Below are positions 41,869 to 51,146 of a DNA stretch of 52,275 nt, piece by piece. A model generated the notes under the pieces. The model saw nothing but the letters and a program-made list of their open reading frames with translations, was not told the DNA's origin and did not search any database. This stretch comes from Massilia timonae CCUG 45783 (GTDB lineage Bacteria > Pseudomonadota > Gammaproteobacteria > Burkholderiales > Burkholderiaceae_D). Location: the NCBI RefSeq assembly GCF_000315425.1, contig NZ_JH992924.1, positions 622,183 through 674,457 on the forward strand, given 5' to 3'. The position numbers and the translations under genes are program-made. How positions within the stretch are numbered: position 1 is the first letter of the stretch; every line of letters starts with the position of its first letter.

Positions 41869-43482
41869 ATGACGCATCCCATTCTAGCGCTCGACGGCGC
41901 GTCCCTGCATCTGCCCGACGGCAGCGTCCTGTTTTCAAACCTGCATCACCAGTTCGACCTGCGCCGCACCGGCCTGGTGGGACGCAACGGCGTGGGCAAG
42001 TCGATGCTCGCGCGCCTGCTGGCCGGCGAACTGGCGCCCAGCGCCGGCCGCTGCCTGCGTGCGGGCCGCATTGCCTATCTGTCGCAGCAGGCGGGCGGCG
42101 GCCGGGCGGCGTCGGTGGCTGAACTGGCCGGCATCGGCGCGATCACGACGGCCCTGGCGCGCATCGAGGCCGGCAGCGCCGACCCGCACGATTTCGATGC
42201 GGTGGGCGAGCACTGGGATATCGCCGCCCGCCTGCGCCAGGCCTGCCAGGCGCATGGCCTGCCGCACGTCGACCTCGACACGCCGCTGGCCGCGCTCAGC
42301 GGCGGCGAGGCGATGCGGGTGGCGCTGATCGGCGCCACCCTGTTCGATCCCGACTTCCTGATCCTCGACGAGCCGAGCAACCACCTCGATGCAGCGGGCC
42401 GCGCGGCGCTGCAGCGCCAGTTGCAGGCCTGGTCCAAAGGCCTGCTGGTGATCAGCCACGACCGCGAGCTGCTGGACGCGATGGACTGCATCGTCGAGCT
42501 GTCCAGCGAGGGCCTGCGCAGCTATGGCGGCAACTACGCGTTCTACGAAGAAGCGCGCTGCCACGAACAGGAAGCGGCGCAGTGCGCGCTCGATCATGCG
42601 CGCCAGGAATTGCGACGCGACGAAGCCGCGCGCCGCGCGCAGCGCGAACGCCAGGACCGGCGCCAGGCGCGCGGCCACCGCGACGCCCGGCAGGCCAACC
42701 AGGCCGCCATCCTGCTCGGCCGCGGCAAGGAGCGCAGCGAGGGCAGCGCCGGCCGCCTGCGCCAGCAGCACGGGGCCGCGCGCGCGGATCAGGCCGGGCG
42801 CGTGCGCGACGCCTTTCATCGGGTCGCCACCGACGCCGCCGTGCGCATCCACGCGGTTTCGGCTGACGGCGTGGGTCAGCGCCGCGTGGCACGGCTGGAA
42901 GAGGTCGTGCTGCCCTGGGTGGCCGCACCGCTGGACCGCATCAGCCTGCGCCTGACGGGGCGCCAGCGGGTGGGCCTGGTCGGCCCGAACGGCAGCGGCA
43001 AGTCGACCCTGCTCAAGGTGCTGGCGGGACGGCTCGACCCGGTCGCGGGCGAATGCAGCCTGCCGGCGCACGTCGCCTACCTGGACCAGCAGCTGGCCAG
43101 CCTCGATCCGCGGCGCCCGACCCTGGACCAGCTGCTGGACGTGAACCGCAGCGCCGGACAGGACATGCTGCGCACCTGGCTGGTCCAGCTGGGCCTTGAC
43201 GCGCGCGCGATCGCCCGGCCGGCCGGCCTGCTGAGCGGCGGCGAGCGCCTGAAGGCGGCCCTGGCCTGCGTGCTGTATGCCGACACGCCGCCGGCGCTGC
43301 TGTTGCTGGACGAACCAAGCAACCACCTGGACCTGGCGTCGCTGGCGGCGCTGGAGACGATGCTGAACGGATACCAGGGCGCGCTGGTCGTGGTGTCGCA
43401 CGACCGCGTGTTCCTGGAGCGCGTCAAGCTGACCCACCGCCTGGCCGCGCTGGACACCGGCTGGCGCCTGGAGGAATGCTGA
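41869..43482 (+). CDS. ABC-F family ATPase (translation factor/resistance type)
   Basis: A 537-aa soluble protein with two ABC ATPase domains and no membrane domain. Domain 1: Walker A GLVGRNGVGKSMLARLLAGE, signature LSGGEAMRVAL, Walker B FLILDEPSNHLD. A charged, Arg-rich linker (about residues 235-300) takes the place of the P-site tRNA interaction motif. Domain 2: Walker A GLVGPNGSGKSTLLKVLAGR, signature LSGGERLKAAL, Walker B LLLLDEPSNHLDL. ABC-F proteins act on ribosomes (EttA, Uup, YheS) or protect them from antibiotics; which group applies is not clear. It precedes waaF by 51 bp. Confidence 0.92.
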   Translation: MTHPILALDGASLHLPDGSVLFSNLHHQFDLRRTGLVGRNGVGKSMLARLLAGELAPSAGRCLRAGRIAYLSQQAGGGRAASVAELAGIGAITTALARIEAGSADPHDFDAVGEHWDIAARLRQACQAHGLPHVDLDTPLAALSGGEAMRVALIGATLFDPDFLILDEPSNHLDAAGRAALQRQLQAWSKGLLVISHDRELLDAMDCIVELSSEGLRSYGGNYAFYEEARCHEQEAAQCALDHARQELRRDEAARRAQRERQDRRQARGHRDARQANQAAILLGRGKERSEGSAGRLRQQHGAARADQAGRVRDAFHRVATDAAVRIHAVSADGVGQRRVARLEEVVLPWVAAPLDRISLRLTGRQRVGLVGPNGSGKSTLLKVLAGRLDPVAGECSLPAHVAYLDQQLASLDPRRPTLDQLLDVNRSAGQDMLRTWLVQLGLDARAIARPAGLLSGGERLKAALACVLYADTPPALLLLDEPSNHLDLASLAALETMLNGYQGALVVVSHDRVFLERVKLTHRLAALDTGWRLEEC

Positions 43483-43533
43483 ATCGGCCGCGATTGCTAT
43501 AATCGTGGGTTGGCAGACCACCCGAAGAACACC

Positions 43534-44556
43534 ATGTTGCGCACCCTTGTGATTTCCCCGAACTGGATCGGCGACGCCGTGATGGCCCAGCCCTTGCTGC
43601 GCCGGCTCAAGGAGCTCGCGCCGGGGCGGCCGATCGACGTGCTGGCCCCGACCTGGGTGGCGCCGGTCTGGCGCGCAATGGCGCAAGTCGACACCGTGAT
43701 CGAGTCGCCGTTCAAGCACGGCGCGCTGCAGTGGAAGGAGCGCAAGGCCTTCGCGAAGATGCTCAGGGCGCGCGGCTATGCCGACTCCTATGTGCTGCCG
43801 AATACCCTGAAATTCGCATTGATCCCCTGGCTGGCCGGAATCCCGAAGCGGGTCGGCTACAAGGGCGAGATGCGCTACGGCCTGGTCAACGTGATGCACC
43901 ACGACGACAAGGCGGCGCCGCGCCCGATGGCCCAGTTCTACCAGGCGCTGGCCGACGCGCCGGTGCGAAACCTGCCGCGCCCGGAACGCTTGCCGGAGCC
44001 GGTCATGACGGTCGCCGCGGGCGAAGCCGAGGCCGCGATCGCGCGCCTGCAGCTGCCGGCCGGCGTGTATGTCGCCTTCGCGCCGGGCGCCGAATTCGGC
44101 CCGGCCAAGCGCTGGCCGTCGACCTACTTCGCCGAGCTGGCCCGGACCATCCTGGCCAATCGCCCGGATGCGCAGATCCTGCTGCTCGGCTCTCCCAAGG
44201 ACCGCGCGGTGTGCGACGAGATCACGGCCATCGTGCCGCAGGCGCACAACCTGGCCGGCTCCACCTCGCTCAGCGAAGCGATCGCGCTGATCTCGCGCGC
44301 CGCCGCCGTGGTGACCAACGATTCGGGCCTGATGCACATCGGCGCCGCCCTGGGGCGGCCGGTGGTGGCGATCTATGGACCCACCGACCCGCGCCACACG
44401 CCGCCGCTGTCGCAGCTGGCGCAGATTTTGTGGCTGCACATCGAATGCTCGCCCTGCCAGCAGCGCGAATGCCCGCTGGGGCACCAGAACTGCATGAAGC
44501 AGATTCTTCCGGCCGACGTGTGGCAGCCCTTGCAACCCATGCTTGCCGGCGCCTGA
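43534..44556 (+). CDS. waaF: Lipopolysaccharide heptosyltransferase II
   Basis: A 340-aa GT9 glycosyltransferase that adds the second L-glycero-D-manno-heptose to the LPS inner core at the cytoplasmic face of the inner membrane. Motifs: ISPNWIGDAVMAQPLLRRLK at the N-terminus, FAPGAEFGPAKRWPSTYFAE, and the donor site VVTNDSGLMHIGAALGRPVV followed by AIYGPTDPRHTPPLS. C-terminal cysteines (CSPCQQRECPLGHQNC) are usual in WaaF. The start at 43534 is preferred; a TTG at 43510 is in frame. hldD follows 32 bp later. Confidence 0.93.
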   Translation: MLRTLVISPNWIGDAVMAQPLLRRLKELAPGRPIDVLAPTWVAPVWRAMAQVDTVIESPFKHGALQWKERKAFAKMLRARGYADSYVLPNTLKFALIPWLAGIPKRVGYKGEMRYGLVNVMHHDDKAAPRPMAQFYQALADAPVRNLPRPERLPEPVMTVAAGEAEAAIARLQLPAGVYVAFAPGAEFGPAKRWPSTYFAELARTILANRPDAQILLLGSPKDRAVCDEITAIVPQAHNLAGSTSLSEAIALISRAAAVVTNDSGLMHIGAALGRPVVAIYGPTDPRHTPPLSQLAQILWLHIECSPCQQRECPLGHQNCMKQILPADVWQPLQPMLAGA

Positions 44557-44588
44557 GGGCGCGGGCTAATTTGAAGAGGACTATTATC

Positions 44589-45596
44589 ATGATTCTGGTT
44601 ACCGGCGCAGCAGGCTTCATCGGCGCGAACCTCGTGCACGCGCTGTCTCAGCGCGAGCCGTTCAGCGTCTTCGCCGTCGACAATATGTCGCGTCCCGAGA
44701 AGTTCCACAACATCGTCGACGCCGAGATCGCCGACTATGCCGACAAGGAAGACTTCCTGGTGCGCCTGAAGGCGGGCGAATTCGACAACAAGTTCACCGC
44801 CGTGCTGCACCAGGGGGCCTGCTCCAACACGATGGAGACCGACGGCCGCTACATGATGAAGAACAACTACGACTACACGGTCGCCCTGTTCGAATTCTGC
44901 CAGCGCCAGGGCATTCCCTTCATCTACGCCTCGTCGGCCGCCGTCTACGGCGCCGGCACGGTGTTCCGCGAGGAGCGCCCGCTCGAGCGTCCGCTCAACG
45001 TCTACGGCTACTCGAAATTCCTGTTCGACCAGTACCTGCGCCGCTACTGGCAGGCCAAGGGCCAGGACGCCGGCAGCCAGGTGGTCGGCCTGCGCTACTT
45101 CAACGTCTACGGTCCGCTCGAAGGGCACAAGGGCACGATGGCCTCGGTGCCGTTCCACCAGTACCACCAATTCCTCAAGGACGGCAAGGTCAGGCTGTTC
45201 GGCGCCAACGAAGGCTATGAGGCCGGCGCCCAGATGCGCGACTTCATCTACGTGGAAGACGTGGTCAAGGTCAACCTGTTCTTCCTCGATCACCCGGACA
45301 AGCGCGGCATCTTCAACCTCGGCACCGGCCGCGCCCAGCCGTTCAATGTTCTGGCCGTGGCCACCGTCAACGCGCTGGCCAATGAGGGCAAGCCGGCGCT
45401 GTCGCTGCAGCAGATCATCGACGGCGGCCTGCTGGAGTACCTGCCGTTCCCCGACAAGCTGAAGGGCAAGTACCAGAGCTTCACCCAGGCCGACATCTCG
45501 GCGCTGCGCGCGGCCGGCTACGACGAACCGTTCACCGACGTGGCGACCGGCGTGGCGAAGTACATGGACTGGCTGCGCGCCCAGCCGGCGCGCTGA
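44589..45596 (+). CDS. hldD: ADP-L-glycero-D-manno-heptose 6-epimerase
   Basis: A 335-aa short-chain dehydrogenase-like epimerase that makes the heptose donor used by WaaF. NADP-binding motif VTGAAGFIGANLVHALSQRE at the N-terminus; catalytic Tyr-x3-Lys in NVYGYSKFLFDQYLRRYW; substrate-site stretches HQGACSNTMETDGRYMMKNN and GAQMRDFIYVEDVVKVNLFF. Length is normal. GAGGAC precedes ATG. It makes a compact waaF-hldD pair for LPS core synthesis. Confidence 0.95.
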   Translation: MILVTGAAGFIGANLVHALSQREPFSVFAVDNMSRPEKFHNIVDAEIADYADKEDFLVRLKAGEFDNKFTAVLHQGACSNTMETDGRYMMKNNYDYTVALFEFCQRQGIPFIYASSAAVYGAGTVFREERPLERPLNVYGYSKFLFDQYLRRYWQAKGQDAGSQVVGLRYFNVYGPLEGHKGTMASVPFHQYHQFLKDGKVRLFGANEGYEAGAQMRDFIYVEDVVKVNLFFLDHPDKRGIFNLGTGRAQPFNVLAVATVNALANEGKPALSLQQIIDGGLLEYLPFPDKLKGKYQSFTQADISALRAAGYDEPFTDVATGVAKYMDWLRAQPAR

Positions 45597-45598
45597 TT

Positions 45599-45649
45599 TT
45601 TACACCGCGTTTACACCGTCCGCCGGCCTTTATACCCGGTTTTTACGCC
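45599..45649 (+). promoter_or_regulatory. Tandem TTTAYACC boxes, probable KdpE binding region
   Basis: TTTACACCG occurs at 45599-45607 and again at 45610-45618 (11 bp apart, one helical turn). TTTATACCC follows at 45629-45637 and TTTACGCC at 45642-45649. The known E. coli KdpE site is a T-rich tandem of TTTATAC and TTTACACC. Its position just upstream of the porin-kdp genes supports a KdpE-controlled promoter; by-eye match only. Confidence 0.6.
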
Positions 45650-45660
45650 TGAATCGCTAA

Positions 45661-45724
45661 CCTGCTCGTGTTCCATGCGCCGTCCTCGCGACGCCGCATG
45701 GCTTCAACCACAACCACGAGCAGG
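45661..45724 (+). promoter_or_regulatory. Leader hairpin covering the porin ribosome binding site
   Basis: CCTGCTCGTG (45661-45670) is perfectly complementary to CACGAGCAGG (45715-45724). Inside lies a second helix CCATGCG (45673-45679) / CGCATGG (45695-45701) extended by CGTC / GACG with one C-C mismatch. The outer 3' strand contains the AGG of the Shine-Dalgarno region (AGGA before ATG at 45730), so folding would hide it. Confidence 0.65.
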
Positions 45725-45729
45725 AACAC

Positions 45730-46494
45730 ATGAAAGCATCGATTCACGCGCTGGCCGCCACCCTGGCGTTCGCCGGCGCCGCCCACGCCCAGGTCACCGA
45801 ACCCCTGGAGACCGCGCCGGCGGCATCTTCTTCCATCGCCTGGAACGTCGCCGTCACCTCCGACTACCGCTACCGCGCCATCTCGCAGACGCGCCTGCGT
45901 CCCGCGCTGCAGGGCGGCGTCGATTACGTCCACACCGACGGCTGGTATGCCGGCGTCTGGGCCTCGACCATCAAGTGGGTCGAAGACGCCGGCGGCGACG
46001 GTGAAGTCGAGATCGACGTCTATGGCGGCAAGCGCGGCGCATTGTCGCAGGGCCTGTCGTACGACGTCGGCGTGCTGCGCTATGTTTATCCCGACAACGG
46101 CCTGGGCCGGCTCCCGGGCTGGGTCAATGCCCACACCACCGAGGTCTATGCGCAGCTGGGCTATGGCCCGGCCTACGTCAAATACTCGCATGCCACCACC
46201 AACCTGTTCGGCTTCGTCGACAGCGAGAACAGCGGCTACCTCGACATCGGCGCCAACCTCGACGTCGGCCATGGCTTGACCCTGCAACTGCACGCCGGCC
46301 GCCAGGAAGTGAAGAACAACCCGGCATCCGACTACACCGACTGGAAGATCGGCGTGAGCCGCTCGTTCTCCCTTGCCACGGTGAGCCTCGCCTACCTCGG
46401 CACCAATGCCAGCAAGTCGGCGTACACCTCGCCGGTCAACGGAAAATTCACCGGCCGCGACGCCTTGCAACTGACCGTCAGCCGCACCTTCTGA
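45730..46494 (+). CDS. TorF-family putative porin
   Basis: A 254-aa outer-membrane protein. Signal peptide MKASIHALAATLAFAGAAHA, then a beta-barrel with the family start IAWNVAVTSDYRYRAISQTR and the phrases LQGGVDYVHTDGWYAGVWAS, VEIDVYGGKRG and YTDWKIGVSRSF, ending in ...LQLTVSRTF (terminal Phe, BAM signal). The Gcw_chp/TorF family has no proven substrate. It is the first gene after the KdpE-like boxes and is followed within 12 bp by the kdp genes, so it may be an outer-membrane path for K+ during starvation (inference). Confidence 0.82.
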   Translation: MKASIHALAATLAFAGAAHAQVTEPLETAPAASSSIAWNVAVTSDYRYRAISQTRLRPALQGGVDYVHTDGWYAGVWASTIKWVEDAGGDGEVEIDVYGGKRGALSQGLSYDVGVLRYVYPDNGLGRLPGWVNAHTTEVYAQLGYGPAYVKYSHATTNLFGFVDSENSGYLDIGANLDVGHGLTLQLHAGRQEVKNNPASDYTDWKIGVSRSFSLATVSLAYLGTNASKSAYTSPVNGKFTGRDALQLTVSRTF

Positions 46495-46506
46495 TAGAGA
46501 ACGCCC

Positions 46507-46599
46507 ATGGACCTCATCTACCTCGGCGCGCTCCTGATCTTCGTCCGCCTGACCTGCCTGCTGGTGGCCGGTTGCGCACAAGCGGGAGGCAAGCCATGA
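46507..46599 (+). CDS. Small 30-aa membrane protein ahead of kdpF
   Basis: Encodes MDLIYLGALLIFVRLTCLLV then AGCAQAGGKP. It has one hydrophobic helix followed by Cys and a polar tail. Similar tiny ORFs stand before kdpF in many proteobacteria and are seldom annotated. Its TGA overlaps the kdpF ATG (ATGA). GGGAGG inside its end serves as the kdpF ribosome site. Its role is unknown; it may simply couple translation or be a small subunit. Confidence 0.6.
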   Translation: MDLIYLGALLIFVRLTCLLVAGCAQAGGKP

Positions 46600-46685
46600 A
46601 TCTGTCCTACGTGATCGGCGGCCTGGCCGCTGCCGCGCTGCTGGTCTACCTGCTGGTGGCCCTGTTCAAGCCGGAGGAATTGTGA
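46596..46685 (+). CDS. kdpF: Potassium-transporting ATPase small subunit KdpF
   Basis: A 29-aa single-helix peptide, MNLSYVIGGLAAAALLVYLL followed by VALFKPEEL. The helix plus the end FKPEEL is typical of KdpF, which stabilises the KdpABC complex in the inner membrane. GGGAGG precedes it. Its stop TGA shares its last base with the kdpA ATG. Confidence 0.92.
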   Translation: MNLSYVIGGLAAAALLVYLLVALFKPEEL

Positions 46686-48439
46686 TGACCACCGAATTCA
46701 TCGTCCTCCTGGCCGCCTTCCTGCTGGTGCTGCTCCTGCTCGCCTGGCCGCTGGGCCGCTTCATCGCCCGCGTCGCCGCGGACGGCAAGGTGCCCGGCCT
46801 GGGCTGGGCCGCCGGCATCGAAGGCGCGCTGTACCGCCTAGCCGGCCCGGCCGCATCAAGCGCCCAGGACTGGAAAGCCTACGCGCTGGCGCTGATCGCC
46901 TTCAACACCGTCGGCGCGGTCTTCGTCTACGCGCTGCAGCGCCTCCAGGCCTGGCTGCCGCTCAACCCCGAGGGCATGGCCAACGTCAGCCCGGACTCGA
47001 GCTTCAATACCGCCATCAGCTTCGTCGCCGACACCAACTGGCAGGGCTATAGCGGCGAGCAGACCATGAGCATCCTGACCCAGATGGTGGGCCTGGCCGG
47101 CCAGAACTTCTTCTCGGCCGCCACCGGCATCGCCGTCGTGTTCGCGCTGATCCGCGGCTTCGCCGCGCGATCGAGCGGTGCGATCGGCAACTTCTGGGTC
47201 GACCTGACCCGCTCGACCTTGTACGTGCTGCTGCCGCTGTCGCTGATGCTCGCGGTGTTCCTGGCCGGGCAGGGCGTGGTGCAGAGCCTGTCGGGGCACG
47301 CCGAGGCGCGCCTGCTCGAGCCGGTGACCTACATGGTCGATGCGACAGAAACGCGTGCGGACACCCAGGTCATCCCGATGGGCCCCGTCGCTTCGCAGGA
47401 AGCCATCAAGATGCTGGGCACGAATGGCGGCGGTTACTTCAACGCCAATTCCGCGCACCCGCTCGAGAACCCGAATGCGCTCACCAACTTCGCGCAGATG
47501 GTCGCCATCTTCCTGATCCCGGCCGCGCTGTGCTTCACCTTCGGCCACATGGTGGGCGATATCCGCCAGGGCTGGGCGGTGCTGGGGACGATGACGCTGC
47601 TGTTCGTCATCGCCGCCGTCGCCGCCTTCGCCGCCGAGCAGCAGGCCAATCCGCTCCTGACCCCGCTGGGCGTCGACCAGGTCGCGAGCAGCCTGCAGGC
47701 GGGCGGCAATATGGAAGGCAAGGAAACGCGCTTCGGCATCGCCGCGTCGAGCCTGTTCGCGGTGATGACCACGGCCGCATCGTGCGGCGCGGTCAACGCC
47801 ATGCACGATTCCTTCATGCCGCTGGGCGGCATGGTCCCGATGGTGCTGATGCAGTTCGGCGAAGTGGTCTTCGGCGGCGTCGGCTCGGGCCTGTATGGCA
47901 TGCTGGTGTTCGCGATCCTGGCGGTGTTCATCGCCGGCCTGATGATCGGCCGCACGCCGGAATACCTGGGCAAGAAGATCCAGGCCTACGAGATGAAGAT
48001 GGCCGCGCTGGTCATCCTGGTCACGCCCTGCCTGGTCTTGCTGGGCACCGCGCTGGCGGTGACCTCGGCATCGGGCACCGCCGGCGTGGCCAATCCGGGC
48101 GCGCACGGCTTCTCCGAGATCCTGTACGCGCTCACGTCCGCCGCCAACAACAATGGCAGCGCCTTCGCCGGCCTGTCCGCCAACACGCCTTTCTATAACA
48201 CCCTGCTGGGCGTGGCGATGTGGTTCGGCCGCTTCGCGGTGATCGTGCCGGTGCTGGCGATCGCCGGCTCGCTGGCCGGCCGCCAGCGCCTGCCCGCCAC
48301 CCCCGGCACCCTGCCTACCCATGGCCCCATGTTCGTCGGCATGCTGGCCGCCGTCGTGGTGCTGGTCGGTGTCCTCAACTATGTCCCTGCGCTGGCGCTG
48401 GGACCGGTGGTCGAACACCTTCAGCTGTTTGGAGAATGA
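46685..48439 (+). CDS. kdpA: Potassium-transporting ATPase subunit A (K+ channel-like)
   Basis: A 584-aa membrane protein of about ten helices, the K+-binding subunit of KdpFABC. The four degenerate filter loops are visible: SFVADTNWQGYSGEQTMSIL, MLGTNGGGYFNANSAHPLEN, ASCGAVNAMHDSFMPLGGMV and TSAANNNGSAFAGLSANTPF. The start overlaps the kdpF stop by one base; a GTG one codon earlier is in frame. Length is typical. Confidence 0.97.
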   Translation: MTTEFIVLLAAFLLVLLLLAWPLGRFIARVAADGKVPGLGWAAGIEGALYRLAGPAASSAQDWKAYALALIAFNTVGAVFVYALQRLQAWLPLNPEGMANVSPDSSFNTAISFVADTNWQGYSGEQTMSILTQMVGLAGQNFFSAATGIAVVFALIRGFAARSSGAIGNFWVDLTRSTLYVLLPLSLMLAVFLAGQGVVQSLSGHAEARLLEPVTYMVDATETRADTQVIPMGPVASQEAIKMLGTNGGGYFNANSAHPLENPNALTNFAQMVAIFLIPAALCFTFGHMVGDIRQGWAVLGTMTLLFVIAAVAAFAAEQQANPLLTPLGVDQVASSLQAGGNMEGKETRFGIAASSLFAVMTTAASCGAVNAMHDSFMPLGGMVPMVLMQFGEVVFGGVGSGLYGMLVFAILAVFIAGLMIGRTPEYLGKKIQAYEMKMAALVILVTPCLVLLGTALAVTSASGTAGVANPGAHGFSEILYALTSAANNNGSAFAGLSANTPFYNTLLGVAMWFGRFAVIVPVLAIAGSLAGRQRLPATPGTLPTHGPMFVGMLAAVVVLVGVLNYVPALALGPVVEHLQLFGE

Positions 48440-48440
48440 T

Positions 48441-50549
<2,109 letters not shown>

Positions 50550-50558
50550 GGAGTTGTC

Positions 50559-51143
50559 ATGCAATCGATTCTTCGCCCCGCGCTGGCGCTGTTCGCGGCG
50601 CTCACCCTGGCCTGCGGCGTGCTGTATCCGCTCCTGGTCACCGGCGTGGCCCAGGCCGCGTTTCCGGTCCAGGCCAATGGCAGCCTGGTCGAGCAGGACG
50701 GCCAGGTGGTCGGCTCGCGCCTGATCGGCCAGTCGTTCAGTGCGCCCGGCTATTTCTGGGGCCGTCCCTCGGCCACCGCGCCGATGGCCAATAACGGCGG
50801 CGGATCAAGCGGCTCGAACCAGGGGCCGCTCAACCCGGCCCTGCAAGAAGCCGTCAAGGGCCGGATCGCGGCGCTGCGCGCGCTCGATCCGGGCAACACG
50901 GCCTTGGCGCCGGTCGACCTGGTCACCAGCTCGGCCAGCGGCCTCGATCCCGAGATCAGCGTGGCCGCCGCGCGCTACCAGGCAGCGCGGGTGGCGCGTG
51001 CGCGCCAGCTGCCGGCGGCGCGGGTCGGCGCCCTGGTCGAGGCGCACACCGAGCGGCCTTTCCTGGGCCTGTTCGGCGCGGCGCGCGTCAACGTGCTGGC
51101 CCTGAACATGGCCTTGGACGCCGAAAGCGGGCATACTCGCTGA
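50559..51143 (+). CDS. kdpC: Potassium-transporting ATPase subunit C
   Basis: A 194-aa protein with one N-terminal membrane helix (ALALFAALTLACGVLYPLLV) and a periplasmic domain containing SRLIGQSFSAPGYFWGRPSA, SNQGPLNPAL, VTSSASGLDPEISVAAARYQ and ARVNVLALNMALD, all KdpC hallmarks. It helps assemble and raise the K+ affinity of the complex. AAGGAG precedes ATG by 7 nt. Confidence 0.96.
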   Translation: MQSILRPALALFAALTLACGVLYPLLVTGVAQAAFPVQANGSLVEQDGQVVGSRLIGQSFSAPGYFWGRPSATAPMANNGGGSSGSNQGPLNPALQEAVKGRIAALRALDPGNTALAPVDLVTSSASGLDPEISVAAARYQAARVARARQLPAARVGALVEAHTERPFLGLFGAARVNVLALNMALDAESGHTR

Positions 51144-51146
51144 ACC

